64,000 bases of DNA. It comes from Mesorhizobium loti. GTDB lineage: Bacteria; Pseudomonadota; Alphaproteobacteria; Rhizobiales; Rhizobiaceae. The position numbers and the translations under genes are program-made. Position 1 is the stretch's first letter. Every line of letters starts with the position of its first letter. The DNA lies in contig AP017605.1 of NCBI GenBank assembly GCA_002356515.1, positions 5,441,020 through 5,505,019 of the forward strand, read 5' to 3'. The notes under the pieces are model-generated. The model made no database searches, was not told the DNA's origin, and saw only the letters and a program-made list of their open reading frames with translations. This document shows, piece by piece, positions 37,486 to 46,390 of this stretch.

Positions 37486-38200
37486 TCACGATGGCGGGCT
37501 GGCGGCGCCATCGGGATCAAGCAACGAGATCGGGGTCTTGTGCCCGATCGCCCCATGCGGGCGCACCTCGTTGTAGTATCTGCGCCAATCCTCCAACTTT
37601 TCGGCGGCGTCGGCAAGGGTCAGGAACCAGTGGGCGTTCAGGCACTCCGCCCTGAAGCGGCCGTTGAAGGCTTCGATGTAGGCGTTGTCGGTGGGCTTTC
37701 CCGGCCTGCTGAAGTCGAGCGTCACGCCTTTCGCGTAGGCCCATAGGTCGAGGTCGCGGGAGACGAACTCGGAGCCTTGGTCGACGCGGATCGTCTTCGG
37801 ATAGCCGATCTTCGGACAGACCTGTTCCAGTGCCCTGACCACATCCTCCGCCCGATAGCTGAACCGCGGGTCGAGCACAGGCACATAGCGGGAGAACGTG
37901 TCGACGACCGTCAGCACACGGATCTTGCCGGTGGCGAGCTGATCGTGGACGAAGTCCATCGCCCAGAACGTCGTTCGGGCCGACGGCTTCCTCCCGGCCT
38001 TCCCGCAGCTTCGCCTTCACACGCCGCTTCGGCGTCTTGTTCCTGAGCTGCAGGCCCAAGTCCCTGTAAATTCGATAGGTTCGCTTCATGTTGATGTCCC
38101 AGCCCTCGCGCTCACGTGCACGCGCCGGTATCCGTAGCGGACCCGTGTGGCGCAGATGTCCTTGACGCGCTGTCATACTCCCGGGAGGTGAAGACCTGTT
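37486..38200 (-). pseudogene. IS3-family (IS407-group) OrfB relic
   Basis: Minus strand: REGWDINMKRTYRIYRDLGL, RNKTPKRRVKAKLREGR, then MDFVHDQLATGKIRVLTVVD, IRVDQGSEFVSRDLDLW, NAYIEAFNGRFRAECLN, HGAIGHKTPISLL. All three catalytic residues (D, D, E) are present, but a frame change near 37960 separates the N-terminal part. OrfA is missing. Confidence 0.8.
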
Positions 38201-38399
38201 CAAACGTCTCACCGACCGCCAGGTACTGACGCCGGTGCGCTTGACCTGCCCCCCTCTTTCCCACGCGGCCGCGATCGCTTCAAGATATTTGTAATCACCG
38301 GTGCGCCGTCGCTTGGAAAGCGCGGTCGGGACCTCTGGCGCCCGAGAGTCGACGAGATACCAGAGCGCGGCCGCAAGGTCGTTTTTCTCGACCCCTGGA

Positions 38400-38760
38400 A
38401 CCCGATCACGACATACCGATGTCAACCATTCCAAGCCTCTTCCTCAGCTGGAAGCACTCTGTCGACCAACGCGCCGGATCGACCCCGGCCAGGGGCCGGA
38501 CGTCCTTGACTGGCCGAGGCTCCAGCCAGGCTTTGAATAGTTCTTCGAGCCCGATAAGACCGACTTCGAAGTTCGATCGCGGTAAGCGCAGATGTGGCGA
38601 ACGGCAATCGCGCGTCCGTCGGCTGCAAATTCCTGCACGATCGCACCCTCGAATTCCTCAACCTCGTCCACAACCGGGACCTTGCCCGGCTTAGGCGCAA
38701 GCTTGTCGAGTTTCGTCGATAGAATTTCAAGGATGGCGCTGTCGGGAATGGCGCCGTTAT
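38400..38760 (-). pseudogene. unrecognised gene relic
   Basis: Minus-strand frames read well as protein: ILEILSTKLDKLAPKPGKVP, EVEEFEGAIVQEFAADGRAI, then after a shift FEVGLIGLEELFKAWLEPRP and RWSTECFQLRKRLGMVDIGM. Codon use is gene-like, but I do not recognise the family. Frame changes indicate decay. Confidence 0.35.
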
Positions 38761-39117
38761 TCAGAAGTGCCCAAAATCAGCTGTTTGAATTTTCGCTTGT
38801 AGCCTGTGCGTGTCTCGGGCCTCGCCAGCTTGCCCGCGCCAGGGTGAAGCAAACATGGTCCGTCATTTCGAGCTCAAATCAGGCTGGTGTCCCGGCGTCG
38901 CGGAAGTCCTCGCCAGAGCGATCCGCAATTAGGAGATGTTGCTGCTCTGCCGCGCCGACCACATTCAGGTGGACGAACCTGACGCCTTCTTAGCAGCGGC
39001 TAGTTCGATCCGTGACGGGGAGCGGCTCCCTAGATGTGAGCTTTCGGGAGGTTGTCCATTCGGACCGGACCGAGGAGACTGGAGTTACCAGGCTTCAGCA
39101 CCCACCGGAGGGTCCGA

Positions 39118-39770
39118 ATGAACATCCACAAGAATGCCCGTCTCGCCTGCGTCGAGAGGAGATGGCGCTGTCGGTGATAGAAGGTGCTTTTTCCCAAGCC
39201 CATGCGGCGTGCGTCTACGGCGTGTCGGCCAAGATCGTGGCGCGCTGGGTCGAGCGCTATAAGTCCGAAGGGCGGGCCGGCATGGCCGACCGTTCCTCTC
39301 GGCCCGCCCATATGCCTCAAGCCACCGGTGTGTCGATCGCCGAACGCATCGTGGCGCTGCGGCGGCAACGTTGGACCGGCAAGCACATCGCCCATGAGGT
39401 CGGCGTCTCGTCCGCCACCGTCAGCCGGGTTCTCAAGCGTGCCGGACTGTCGCGGCTGAGGGATATCGACCCGGCCGAACCGGTCCGTCGCTACGAGCGC
39501 GAGCATCCCGGCGAGATGATCCACATCGACATCAAGAAACTCGGCCGCTTCAGCCAAGTCGGCCATCGCATCACCGGCGATCCGCAAAAGGGCAAGTCCC
39601 GTGGCGCTGGCTGGGAGTTCGTCCATGTCTGTATCGACGACGCCTCCCGCATCGCCTTCTCGCAGATCCTGCCCGACGAGAAAAAAGAAAGCGCCATCGC
39701 CTTCCTCAAGGCGGCGGTTGCCTATTACGCCAGCCTCGGCGTCACGATAGCCCGCGTCATGACCGACAAC
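39118..39770 (+). pseudogene. IS481-family transposase, part 1
   Basis: MNIHKNARL at 39118, then a small deletion shifts the frame to REEMALSVIEGAFSQAHAA (HTH). SAKIVARWVERYKSEGRAGM, HEVGVSSATVSRVLKRAGLS, and the rve core MIHIDIKKLGRFSQVGHRI and FVHVCIDDASRIAFSQIL follow. It stops at VMTDN, where the first IS110-type element inserts. Parts 2 and 3 lie at 41423-41513 and 43116-43321. Confidence 0.85.
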
Positions 39771-41422
39771 GTCCTAAGCGCGGAAGGAAAGGGAGCCTGC
39801 AGTCAAGGTCTCTCTGTTCGTCAGCATGCTCTTGCTGCGTGACGTTGGTCAAGTCGTCGAACCAGGCGGCTTCCACCGGCAAGGGAAAAGGTCTCGTCCA
39901 TAGCAAACACAGGGTACGCACGAAGGCGGCCCTCACCGTCCTCAACACGAGCTTCTGATCCAGGCGGAAGACCCGAACATTATCTACAGGGTCATCGAAG
40001 CGATGCCCTCACGGCCCTAGCTGACAGAGGTTCTTCCACCTGGCACCCGCCCCTCAACGAAGGGCCGGTAGTCGGAACCACCTTTGACGACGGCGTGCAC
40101 GACACGCGCCATCTTGGCGGTAATAGCGGTCATTGCCTTGCGGCGCAGATCGGGATTGTCGCGATCCCTCGCGATGTAGCGTTCGAACTTATGACGGAAG
40201 CCATTCTCCCGCTGGCGGATGGCGACTTGTCCGGCGATCCACAGGGTGCGGCGCAGCCGAGCATTGCCGAATTTGGAAAGGCGGGTCTGGCCCCGATATT
40301 GGCCTGACTGCTGTGTCGAGAGGTCCAGCCCGCAGAACTTTAGAAACTGGCGATGATGACCGAAACGGCGAAGATCGCCGGCTTCGGCAATGATGGTCAA
40401 TGCGTTGATCGGTCCGATGCCCGGGATTTGTCGCAGGAGTTGATAATCCTGGCTGTGCCGCAACAGCTCGTCGGCCTGGGCTTCGATCTCATTGCGCTGC
40501 CGGATCAGGCTGCGTGCTTCGTCAATGACCATCCGGAACATGCGAATGGCAGGCGCATCAAGCGGCAGCGGCAGTCCGATCGATGAGCGCGCCGTCTCGT
40601 AAATATCCATCAGAATCTGTGTCTTGCTGACCTTGCGGCCGACGACATCCCATGCTGCTGTCACAAACTCCTCCTTCGTCAGCCCCGTGATGCTTGCTGG
40701 GGTCGGAAAGGCATGGAGGAAGGCGAAGAACCAATCGCTGCGGCTGTTTCCCCGGAAGCGATCGATCTCGGGAAAATACAGCGGCAGGTAGTGCGTCAGG
40801 ATACGGTGCTGGATCTCGGTCTTGGCCCGGGCGATCGCTTCATGTGTCTTCGACAGTTCCTGCACGTCGTTGATGCCGGCCCGCAGCGGATCATGGTAGA
40901 CCTGTGTCGCCTGGATCCTGAGCATGTGCAGCATCACCTGGGCATCCTTTGGATCGTTCTTGTCCCAGCTGTTGTGCAACGCTTCTCGTGTTCGGGCCAG
41001 CGCCAGCGACGACACCAGCCGCACCTCAAAACCCGCTTCAGCCAGGCGCCATGCGATGGGCCGGTGATAGTTCCCGGTCGCCTCAAAGGCGCAGACCACA
41101 GGGCGGCCGTACGCCTGCAGCACTTCGATCAGATGGTCGTGTTCAACGCGGGTATTGAGGACCAAAAGGCGACGCCGGCGCTTGTGGCCAGGTGCTTCGA
41201 TCAGAACTTCATTGCGCACCTTGGCAATGTCGATCGCTACCAGCACCGCGGCGGCGGGTGTAGAATCTGAAGTGGTCATGGTCGGTCTCTCCGGAATGGG
41301 TTGTGAACATTCACATTCTAGAGAAACTTTGACTGGCCATGGCCGCCTCGACCGGTGCGCGCCTGAAAGCTGCGCGCACCGCTGTCTCGGCTGCCGCCGC
41401 TCCTTCATTCCGTAGGTGCTAC
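39771..41422 (-). mobile_element. IS110-family element (IS1111-like) inserted in IS481
   Basis: Removing 39771-41422 rejoins ...GTIMTDN-like sequence VMTDN to GSCYRSKAFAK in frame. A 245-nt noncoding 3' side and imperfect subterminal repeats (GGAAGGAAAGGGAGCCTGCAG left, GGAATGAAGGAGCGGCGGCAG right, reversed) suggest the IS1111 group. No clear target duplication beyond ACG. Confidence 0.75.
40017..41279 (-). CDS. IS110-family transposase
   Basis: 420 residues from ATG 41279 (GGAGAG 7 nt upstream). The upstream in-frame extension to 41408 lies in the IS end and is rejected. DEDD domain: VLVAIDIAKVRNEVLIEAPG, VVCAFEATGNYHRPIAWRLA, NDPKDAQVMLHML. Transposase_20 domain: LRQIPGIGPINALTIIAEAG, then FGNARLRRTLWIAGQ. 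Intact. A longer variant of the family with an insertion between domains. Confidence 0.9.
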   Translation of the reverse strand: MTTSDSTPAAAVLVAIDIAKVRNEVLIEAPGHKRRRRLLVLNTRVEHDHLIEVLQAYGRPVVCAFEATGNYHRPIAWRLAEAGFEVRLVSSLALARTREALHNSWDKNDPKDAQVMLHMLRIQATQVYHDPLRAGINDVQELSKTHEAIARAKTEIQHRILTHYLPLYFPEIDRFRGNSRSDWFFAFLHAFPTPASITGLTKEEFVTAAWDVVGRKVSKTQILMDIYETARSSIGLPLPLDAPAIRMFRMVIDEARSLIRQRNEIEAQADELLRHSQDYQLLRQIPGIGPINALTIIAEAGDLRRFGHHRQFLKFCGLDLSTQQSGQYRGQTRLSKFGNARLRRTLWIAGQVAIRQRENGFRHKFERYIARDRDNPDLRRKAMTAITAKMARVVHAVVKGGSDYRPFVEGRVPGGRTSVS

Positions 41423-41513
41423 GGCTCCTGCTACAGATCGAAGGCCTTCGCCAAGGCCTGCCGCGATCTCGGCCTCAAGCACGTCACGACAAGACCCTAT
41501 ACGCCCAAGACCA
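41423..41513 (+). pseudogene. IS481-family transposase, part 2
   Basis: GSCYRSKAFAKACRDLGLKH then TTRPYTPKT, the segment between the second Asp and the catalytic Glu. It lies between two different IS110-type insertions only about 90 bp apart. Confidence 0.85.
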
Positions 41514-43115
41514 CTGATGTGATCGACAAGAGCCTTTTTGATAAATCTGCGCTATTCTCCTGTCGCGCACGGACGACCGCGTGGCGAAGAGCAGGGTCCG
41601 AGGTGAGAGCCCTGCCGCGCAGCTTCTATCGTCGCGCCTCGTTTGCGGCATCCGTGCGCGCCTTTCTCGGTCCTCGCGGGTTCCAACCAGCGACGAAGCG
41701 TGCATAGGCGCCCTCGGCCTGCTCCACCCAGCGGCGCTCTTCTTCCCGGTGGCTCTTGATGTTGTAGGCGTGCGCGGCCCCCTTTTGGCCGCGCACAGCC
41801 TTGCTCCCGGCCTTGAGTTCCACATCGCGCAGCTTCTTGGCGTGCAGGGAGGGTCGAGCCCACGCGTAACTCTCGCCCTTCATCAACAGATGCCAGATCA
41901 CGACAGAGAGTTTGCGTGCGGTTGCCACGGCCGCGACATGCTGTCCGCGCCGGGCTCGCACGCGCAGGAAGAAGGCTCGCAACGGTCCGGGAGCACGAGC
42001 GGCCGCCCAGGCCGCCTCGACGAGCATGCCGCGCGCATGACCACGGCCCTGCTTGGTGATCCGCCCATGGTAGGCCGGACCTGGCCCGGACTGTCGGACG
42101 CTTGGGTTCAACCCGAGATAGCTCACGAGCTTCTGCGGATCGTCGAAGCGCGACACGTCGCCGATTGCCGCCTTCATCGCCAGCGCGACGATCATGTCGA
42201 CGCCGGGAATGGTCATCAGCCGCTTCACGCCTTCATCCGCGAGAGCCGAGCGGGCAAGATCGCGTTCGATGACCTGGAGGTCTTCACCCAATCGGTCGAA
42301 CTCGCGCAGATGCCTATCGATCGCGAGACGCTCGTCCTGCGGTACGACCTGCTCGCTCAACCATGACCGGCCCTTAGTGCCGCACAGGTCGGCATGCGGG
42401 CAGGACGGGATCAGGTGGCTATGAAGGATCGACTGGATGACGTTCTTCAATCGAGATCTCTGCCGGACGATCTGATTGCGCCGTGTCACCTGTCGACGCA
42501 GAACCTGCGTCGACTCATCCGGAATCCAGACTTCCGGCAGGAAGCCGCTGGCATAGAGCTGCGCCAGAACGCTGGCATCGATCGTGTCCGTCTTGATCTT
42601 GGCATAGGCGATGATGCGCACTTGCTTGGGGTTTGCGATCACCACTTTCTTCACATGCGGCGCTACCACAGCTGCAGCGGACGTCGCGTTGCCGGTGGCC
42701 TCGATCACCACGACATCGTTCGGCGACAGCTTCGCGGCGAACGCCGCCAGCAGATCACGCCGCATGTCGACGCGGCCGAGTCGCCTGAGCCTGCCATCCT
42801 CCCATGCCACTGCTTCGGCGAAGGCGCGGTGAATATCCAGTCCGATGATGCGCATGCCTATTCCCTCCTTCCTGGCTCGGTCAAAGACGGGAGCTGGCGG
42901 GCAACACGACATCTACTGATCCGCGCTCGCAGCGCATCCGGGAAAGTCGCGAGGGGCGGCCATGTAACGAGCTCGGGCTCTCAGCCCACGGTCTATTGAC
43001 GGCCTGCCTGCACCTTCGTGCTCCCGGTGCACCACGTCCCGGATGGGCTCACCATAAGGCCGTTCCAAAACAAGAAAAGCAGGACGAAAAGGCACCACAG
43101 ATCACATACCGGATA
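41514..43115 (-). mobile_element. IS110-family element (IS110 group) inserted in IS481
   Basis: 1602 bp between PYTPKT and NGKAERF of the IS481 gene. The transposase lies off-centre, with about 112 nt on its 3' side and 260 nt on its 5' side. The long 5' noncoding end is where IS110-group elements encode the bridge RNA. No target duplication seen. Confidence 0.75.
41626..42855 (-). CDS. IS110-family transposase
   Basis: 409 residues from ATG 42855 (AAGGAGGG 9 nt upstream). A 19-codon in-frame extension is rejected for lack of a site. DEDD domain: MRIIGLDIHRAFAEAVAWED, VVVIEATGNATSAAAVVAPH, KIKTDTIDASVLAQLYASGF. C-terminal: LMTIPGVDMIVALAMKAAIG and GRITKQGRGHARGMLVEAAW. The basic tail after the catalytic Ser region (KSHREEERRWVEQAEG) is long. 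Intact. Unrelated in sequence to the neighbouring transposase at 40017-41279. Confidence 0.9.
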   Translation of the reverse strand: MRIIGLDIHRAFAEAVAWEDGRLRRLGRVDMRRDLLAAFAAKLSPNDVVVIEATGNATSAAAVVAPHVKKVVIANPKQVRIIAYAKIKTDTIDASVLAQLYASGFLPEVWIPDESTQVLRRQVTRRNQIVRQRSRLKNVIQSILHSHLIPSCPHADLCGTKGRSWLSEQVVPQDERLAIDRHLREFDRLGEDLQVIERDLARSALADEGVKRLMTIPGVDMIVALAMKAAIGDVSRFDDPQKLVSYLGLNPSVRQSGPGPAYHGRITKQGRGHARGMLVEAAWAAARAPGPLRAFFLRVRARRGQHVAAVATARKLSVVIWHLLMKGESYAWARPSLHAKKLRDVELKAGSKAVRGQKGAAHAYNIKSHREEERRWVEQAEGAYARFVAGWNPRGPRKARTDAANEARR

Positions 43116-43321
43116 ATGGCAAGGCCGAGCGCTTCATCCAGACGGCACTGCGAGAATGGGCCTATGCCATCGCCTATCCGACTTCAGACCACCGTGCCGC
43201 CGAACTGCCTGTCTGGCTGCACAGATACAATTGGCATCGCCCACACGGCAGCCCAAAGTCCAAACCACCTATCAGTCGCCTCGATCTAACCGAGGACAAC
43301 CTGTTGAGGCTCCACACCTAG
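43116..43321 (+). pseudogene. IS481-family transposase, part 3
   Basis: NGKAERFIQTALREWAYAIA (catalytic Glu), then LHRYNWHRPHGSPKSKPPIS and the stop at 43319-43321. This completes the C-terminus of the IS481 gene begun at 39118. Confidence 0.85.
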
Positions 43322-43324
43322 ATC

Positions 43325-43446
43325 GTTCGAGGGCGCGGTGGTGACGCCCTGGCGAACGCTGTCAGCGTTCGACTGGAGCGAAACTCGAATCCCGCGAACG
43401 GCCCTCTGCAAAAAGAGCTGTAGAGGGCGGCGATCAGGGTCGTCTT
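43325..43446 (-). pseudogene. possible P-loop NTPase fragment
   Basis: Minus strand reads [20 protein letters not shown] then FEFRSSRTLTAFAR. It looks like a Walker A helix of a P-loop GTPase/ATPase, cut just before the GxxxxG and fused to the trbF scrap. Too short for a firm call. Confidence 0.3.
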
Positions 43447-43735
43447 GCCCTGACGACGCGGGGATCGGCATACTCGATCTGTTGCGGGAAGCCCGCGCTC
43501 GAGGCCGTGCCGAGCTTAAAGACCTTGACGATGTACGGTTCACCAAGCTTGACCTGCGTGCTCTGGAAGAGCGCATAGGAAAATCCGATCACCGCCATGG
43601 CAATGCCGGCGATGCTGACAAGACGCCAGGCGGCCGCCGCCTTCACATAAGAGCCATAGCGTTCGTTCCGCTCCTGCCGCGCGGCAAGATAAGGGGTTGT
43701 CGGGCGGGTTGCCTGAGGCCATGCCGAGTAGTTTC
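43434..43735 (-). pseudogene. trbF: TrbF conjugal transfer protein, 5' fragment
   Basis: Minus frames: [66 protein letters not shown]. This is the membrane-spanning N-terminus and start of the VirB8-like domain of TrbF. A frame change near 43640 breaks it and only about 100 codons remain. It lies just downstream of trbL, the native order in trb operons. Confidence 0.75.
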
Positions 43736-43736
43736 C

Positions 43737-44195
43737 TCACTTAGTGTCGTCGTTCGGCGGACCCGGCCGGAAGGCTGTACGCCCGCCCGATGCCGGCTCT
43801 GATCTAGCTTGGCTGCGCATCGGCAAGCCCCAGGAGAGAGCCCGCAAAGGTGCCGGGCGACGCGATTGCCCTTTCCTTTGCCGCCGAGCCGGCCGCCCAT
43901 CCGGCGCTGCCGATGAAGCCATATCTCGAAGTGCAGCACCCGCCATGGACGAGACCCGCCAGCTCTTGCGTCGCTCGCCGTCTGCGCGCCCTGGACACGG
44001 CCCTCGCTCCAAGAATGCGCCGTCTTCGGCGAAGGTTGGGGTCCGCCCGCCCTGCCGGATCGCTCCATGCCGCCGGCGACCGACGCGCCCTGCACGACCC
44101 CCTTGGGCGATCGACGGCACATACATCGAGATGATGAAGACCACGACCGAGATGCCTGTGATGGCGAGCGTGGTGATGAACTGGTCCGAGGTCGC
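43737..44195 (-). pseudogene. trbL: TrbL conjugal transfer protein, 3' fragment
   Basis: Minus frames: [20 protein letters not shown] then [10 protein letters not shown], followed by Gly/Ala-rich cytoplasmic tail sequence ([28 protein letters not shown]). TrbL is the polytopic VirB6-like membrane protein of the mating pore. The tail is shifted several times. Its 5' side is fused to a methylmalonyl-CoA mutase fragment. Confidence 0.7.
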
Positions 44196-44740
44196 GATCG
44201 GCGGCCACGGCCATGCTTGCTGCTTCTTGCGGGGTTTGGAAGAGCGGCCCCGCGACCAGGTCGAAGCCGAGATCGCCAAACGCAGATGCGATTACTTTGG
44301 CGCCCCAGTCACGGGCCATCCTGGCCGAGCTTGGCCACCATCAGCTTCGGTTGACGGCCGAGCGAGACGGAAAGGCGGCGCCTTCGAGATCACTTCGGCG
44401 TACAGCCGCGTAATCGCCGAAGGCGCGGCGCAAAGTGTTGGAAAATCTCCTCAACCGCCGTGCGAGTGCGCACCGCTTCGATCGCCGCTTTGAGCGTATT
44501 GCCCTTGCCATTGGCCGCAGTCTCACCAAGCGCGGCAAGGGCTGCGTCAACGCGCTTGGGATCGCGCTGACGCGTTTTGTTTGTTCTAGACGACGGATCT
44601 GCGCGTCTCGCACCGCCGCATTGTCGGACTCAGTCTCCAACCGGTACTTATTGACGCCGACGATCACCTCGTTGCCGAGGTCGATCGCGGCTTGGGGCGC
44701 GTCGCCGCCGTCTCGATCAGGAGATTTGGCAGTCCCTCAA
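44196..44740 (-). pseudogene. methylmalonyl-CoA mutase C-terminal fragment
   Basis: Minus frames: IVGVNKYRLETESDN, NAAVRDAQIRRLEQTKR, then SNTLRRAFGDYAAV and [20 protein letters not shown] followed by [11 protein letters not shown]. These are the linker and cobalamin-binding domain of the mutase (BhbA/MCM type). The DxHxxG box around the cobalamin-binding His (44300-44330) is damaged and frames change. A chromosomal-type gene scrap joined to trbL. Confidence 0.75.
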
Positions 44741-44869
44741 TGACGGACTTGGTCAATGCCGCCTACCACGAGGTTGGTGGTAGTGTGGCCAACCGGCACG
44801 ATCCATGGCGAGCACGGGAAGGCGCACTGTTTTTTGTCTCCAACGGCTCAACCCGTTGCCTTGCAGATA

Positions 44870-45122
44870 TGACATATTTGTTAATATATTTTACAAATAT
44901 TTCGCAAGAAGGCTATAAATATTACCGTACTGTCGCTCTTTGTAGAATTTGTACAACAAAATATACTCATTTTGATGATTGACATCATCATTTATTCTAT
45001 CAATCCTCGGGCTCTGAGGACTCGAAACTGAATGAGGCGGTTTTTTTACGACTCTGAAGTCTCCCAGACGGTCCTGAGCCGACCGCAGTGTCTATCGTGT
45101 CTAGCTCGAGGAGAGCAGGAAT
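44870..45122 (+). promoter_or_regulatory. AT-rich promoter region with dyad, upstream of methyltransferase
   Basis: 44870-45000 is strikingly AT-rich (TTGTTAATATATTTTACAAA) against GC-rich surroundings. GATGAT-TGAC-ATCATC (44974-44989) is a perfect dyad and possible operator. The gene starts at 45123 behind GAGGAGAGCAGGAAT. Confidence 0.45.
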
Positions 45123-45803
45123 ATGACGGAAATTGACCGGATAAAGACGAGACTCAAACTTAGCCAACAGCGCACTTTCCCGCTGCGGATGCAGGAATTT
45201 GGACTGGACTTGGCCGTTCACGAAGGTGTCTATCCCCCACAAGATTTCCACAGTTGGCGTTGGTATACTGACAATTTTCCTCCCGTTGAAGGAAAAAGCA
45301 TTTTGGAGATCGGCTGCGGCTTCGGCCTTCCGGGACTATACCTCGCAAAACTCGGCGCTGCGTCGTTGGTTGCCTGTGATATCGATCCTAAGGCGGTCGC
45401 GAACGCGTTAGAAAATGCTGCAAGAAACGGCATCAAGAACGTTGAGGTAATCGAAAGCGACATCTTTACAAATGTTCCACCGCACCGAAAATTCGATTTC
45501 ATATTTTGGAACTATCCGTCGGTCTTTGCGCCGGATGACTACCAGTATGAGGACAACATCGAGCGAGGAGCCATCGACCCGGGTTATGGATTGCTCTGCC
45601 GCTATCTATCGGAAGGCCCAAAATTCCTCACAGAGGCGGGCAGCATCCTCTTAGGCTTCCCCGGTGGTGCGCGGGACGATCTCCTCTCGGAAATTATCGG
45701 CGCAAACGATCTCACCGCCGAATTTCTCGGGGCCGGCAACCATCCTCGTGTGAGCCAGATCAACAGGATGTTTTCCCTTCGCAAAAGGGGCCTAAGCGTA
45801 TGA
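45123..45803 (+). CDS. class I SAM-dependent methyltransferase
   Basis: 226 residues. SAM motif I ILEIGCGFGLPGLYLAKLGA (about 59-78), acidic end of strand 2 ACDIDPKAVANALENA, motif IV FIFWNYPSV, an NPPY-like signature found in N-methyltransferases acting on planar nitrogen. GGAGAGCAGG precedes the ATG. It overlaps the next small frame by ATGA. Substrate unknown. The compositional break and its own AT-rich promoter point to acquisition by transfer. Confidence 0.8.
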   Translation: MTEIDRIKTRLKLSQQRTFPLRMQEFGLDLAVHEGVYPPQDFHSWRWYTDNFPPVEGKSILEIGCGFGLPGLYLAKLGAASLVACDIDPKAVANALENAARNGIKNVEVIESDIFTNVPPHRKFDFIFWNYPSVFAPDDYQYEDNIERGAIDPGYGLLCRYLSEGPKFLTEAGSILLGFPGGARDDLLSEIIGANDLTAEFLGAGNHPRVSQINRMFSLRKRGLSV

Positions 45804-46186
45804 CTTCAGAACTGTTGCATTGCCCTTTGACTGCCACTTGTCCAACCCGATTGCGCGCGACAAACCTTTCGTTCGAGCCGCAATCAGCTGAACATGGTCC
45901 AACGGCTAGACGGAACGACAGATCGCGAGCCTCAAAAGATGTACCGCTGCGGCAAAATCGATCTCCTTTAGACAAGGCCGATCGGTGCAGCACGATCATG
46001 GAAATTGCGTCAGAGGACGCCGATCAGCGATCTATGCATATAAATGCTCCCTTTAGCGCAAGGCTTCCGTCGAACGGTCTGAACGTGCGATCCTGGGACG
46101 GCGCCGGGCTTTCGACACCTGCTGTAGGTTGTCAAGTATCAGACACGGTAGTGTTCGGCTCGGATACCGGCCGCACTCTCATGTAA
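45800..46186 (+). CDS. hypothetical ORF coupled to methyltransferase
   Basis: 128 codons starting in the ATGA overlap with the methyltransferase stop. No recognisable domain. Composition (many Arg, Ser, Thr, polar) is poor for a folded protein. It may be a shifted relic of a downstream gene rather than a real product. Bases 46187-46390 after it hold no gene. Confidence 0.25.
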   Translation: MTSELLHCPLTATCPTRLRATNLSFEPQSAEHGPTARRNDRSRASKDVPLRQNRSPLDKADRCSTIMEIASEDADQRSMHINAPFSARLPSNGLNVRSWDGAGLSTPAVGCQVSDTVVFGSDTGRTLM

Positions 46187-46390
46187 CCCAATGATCCCTA
46201 AGAGAAAAGTTTTCTGGGGCTTTTCTGAGCAGTTGGTACGACTTTTGAAGCTCCTTCAACATAAGGCGGCAGGGCGCCAACGGATGTTCATGTCTTGGAT
46301 CAGATCGCGATCGATGGAATGAAGGAAAGCAGCATGTCAGGTCCATGTCGCCGGTCTCAGCTTCAGACTGAGCGCTCTTGACGGTCGGCT

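Noticed and set aside
44941..44955. TGT-N9-ACA resembling a NifA upstream activator site
   Set aside because: The NifA site needs a 10-base spacer, and no sigma-54 promoter (TGGCAC-N5-TTGCA) is found downstream.
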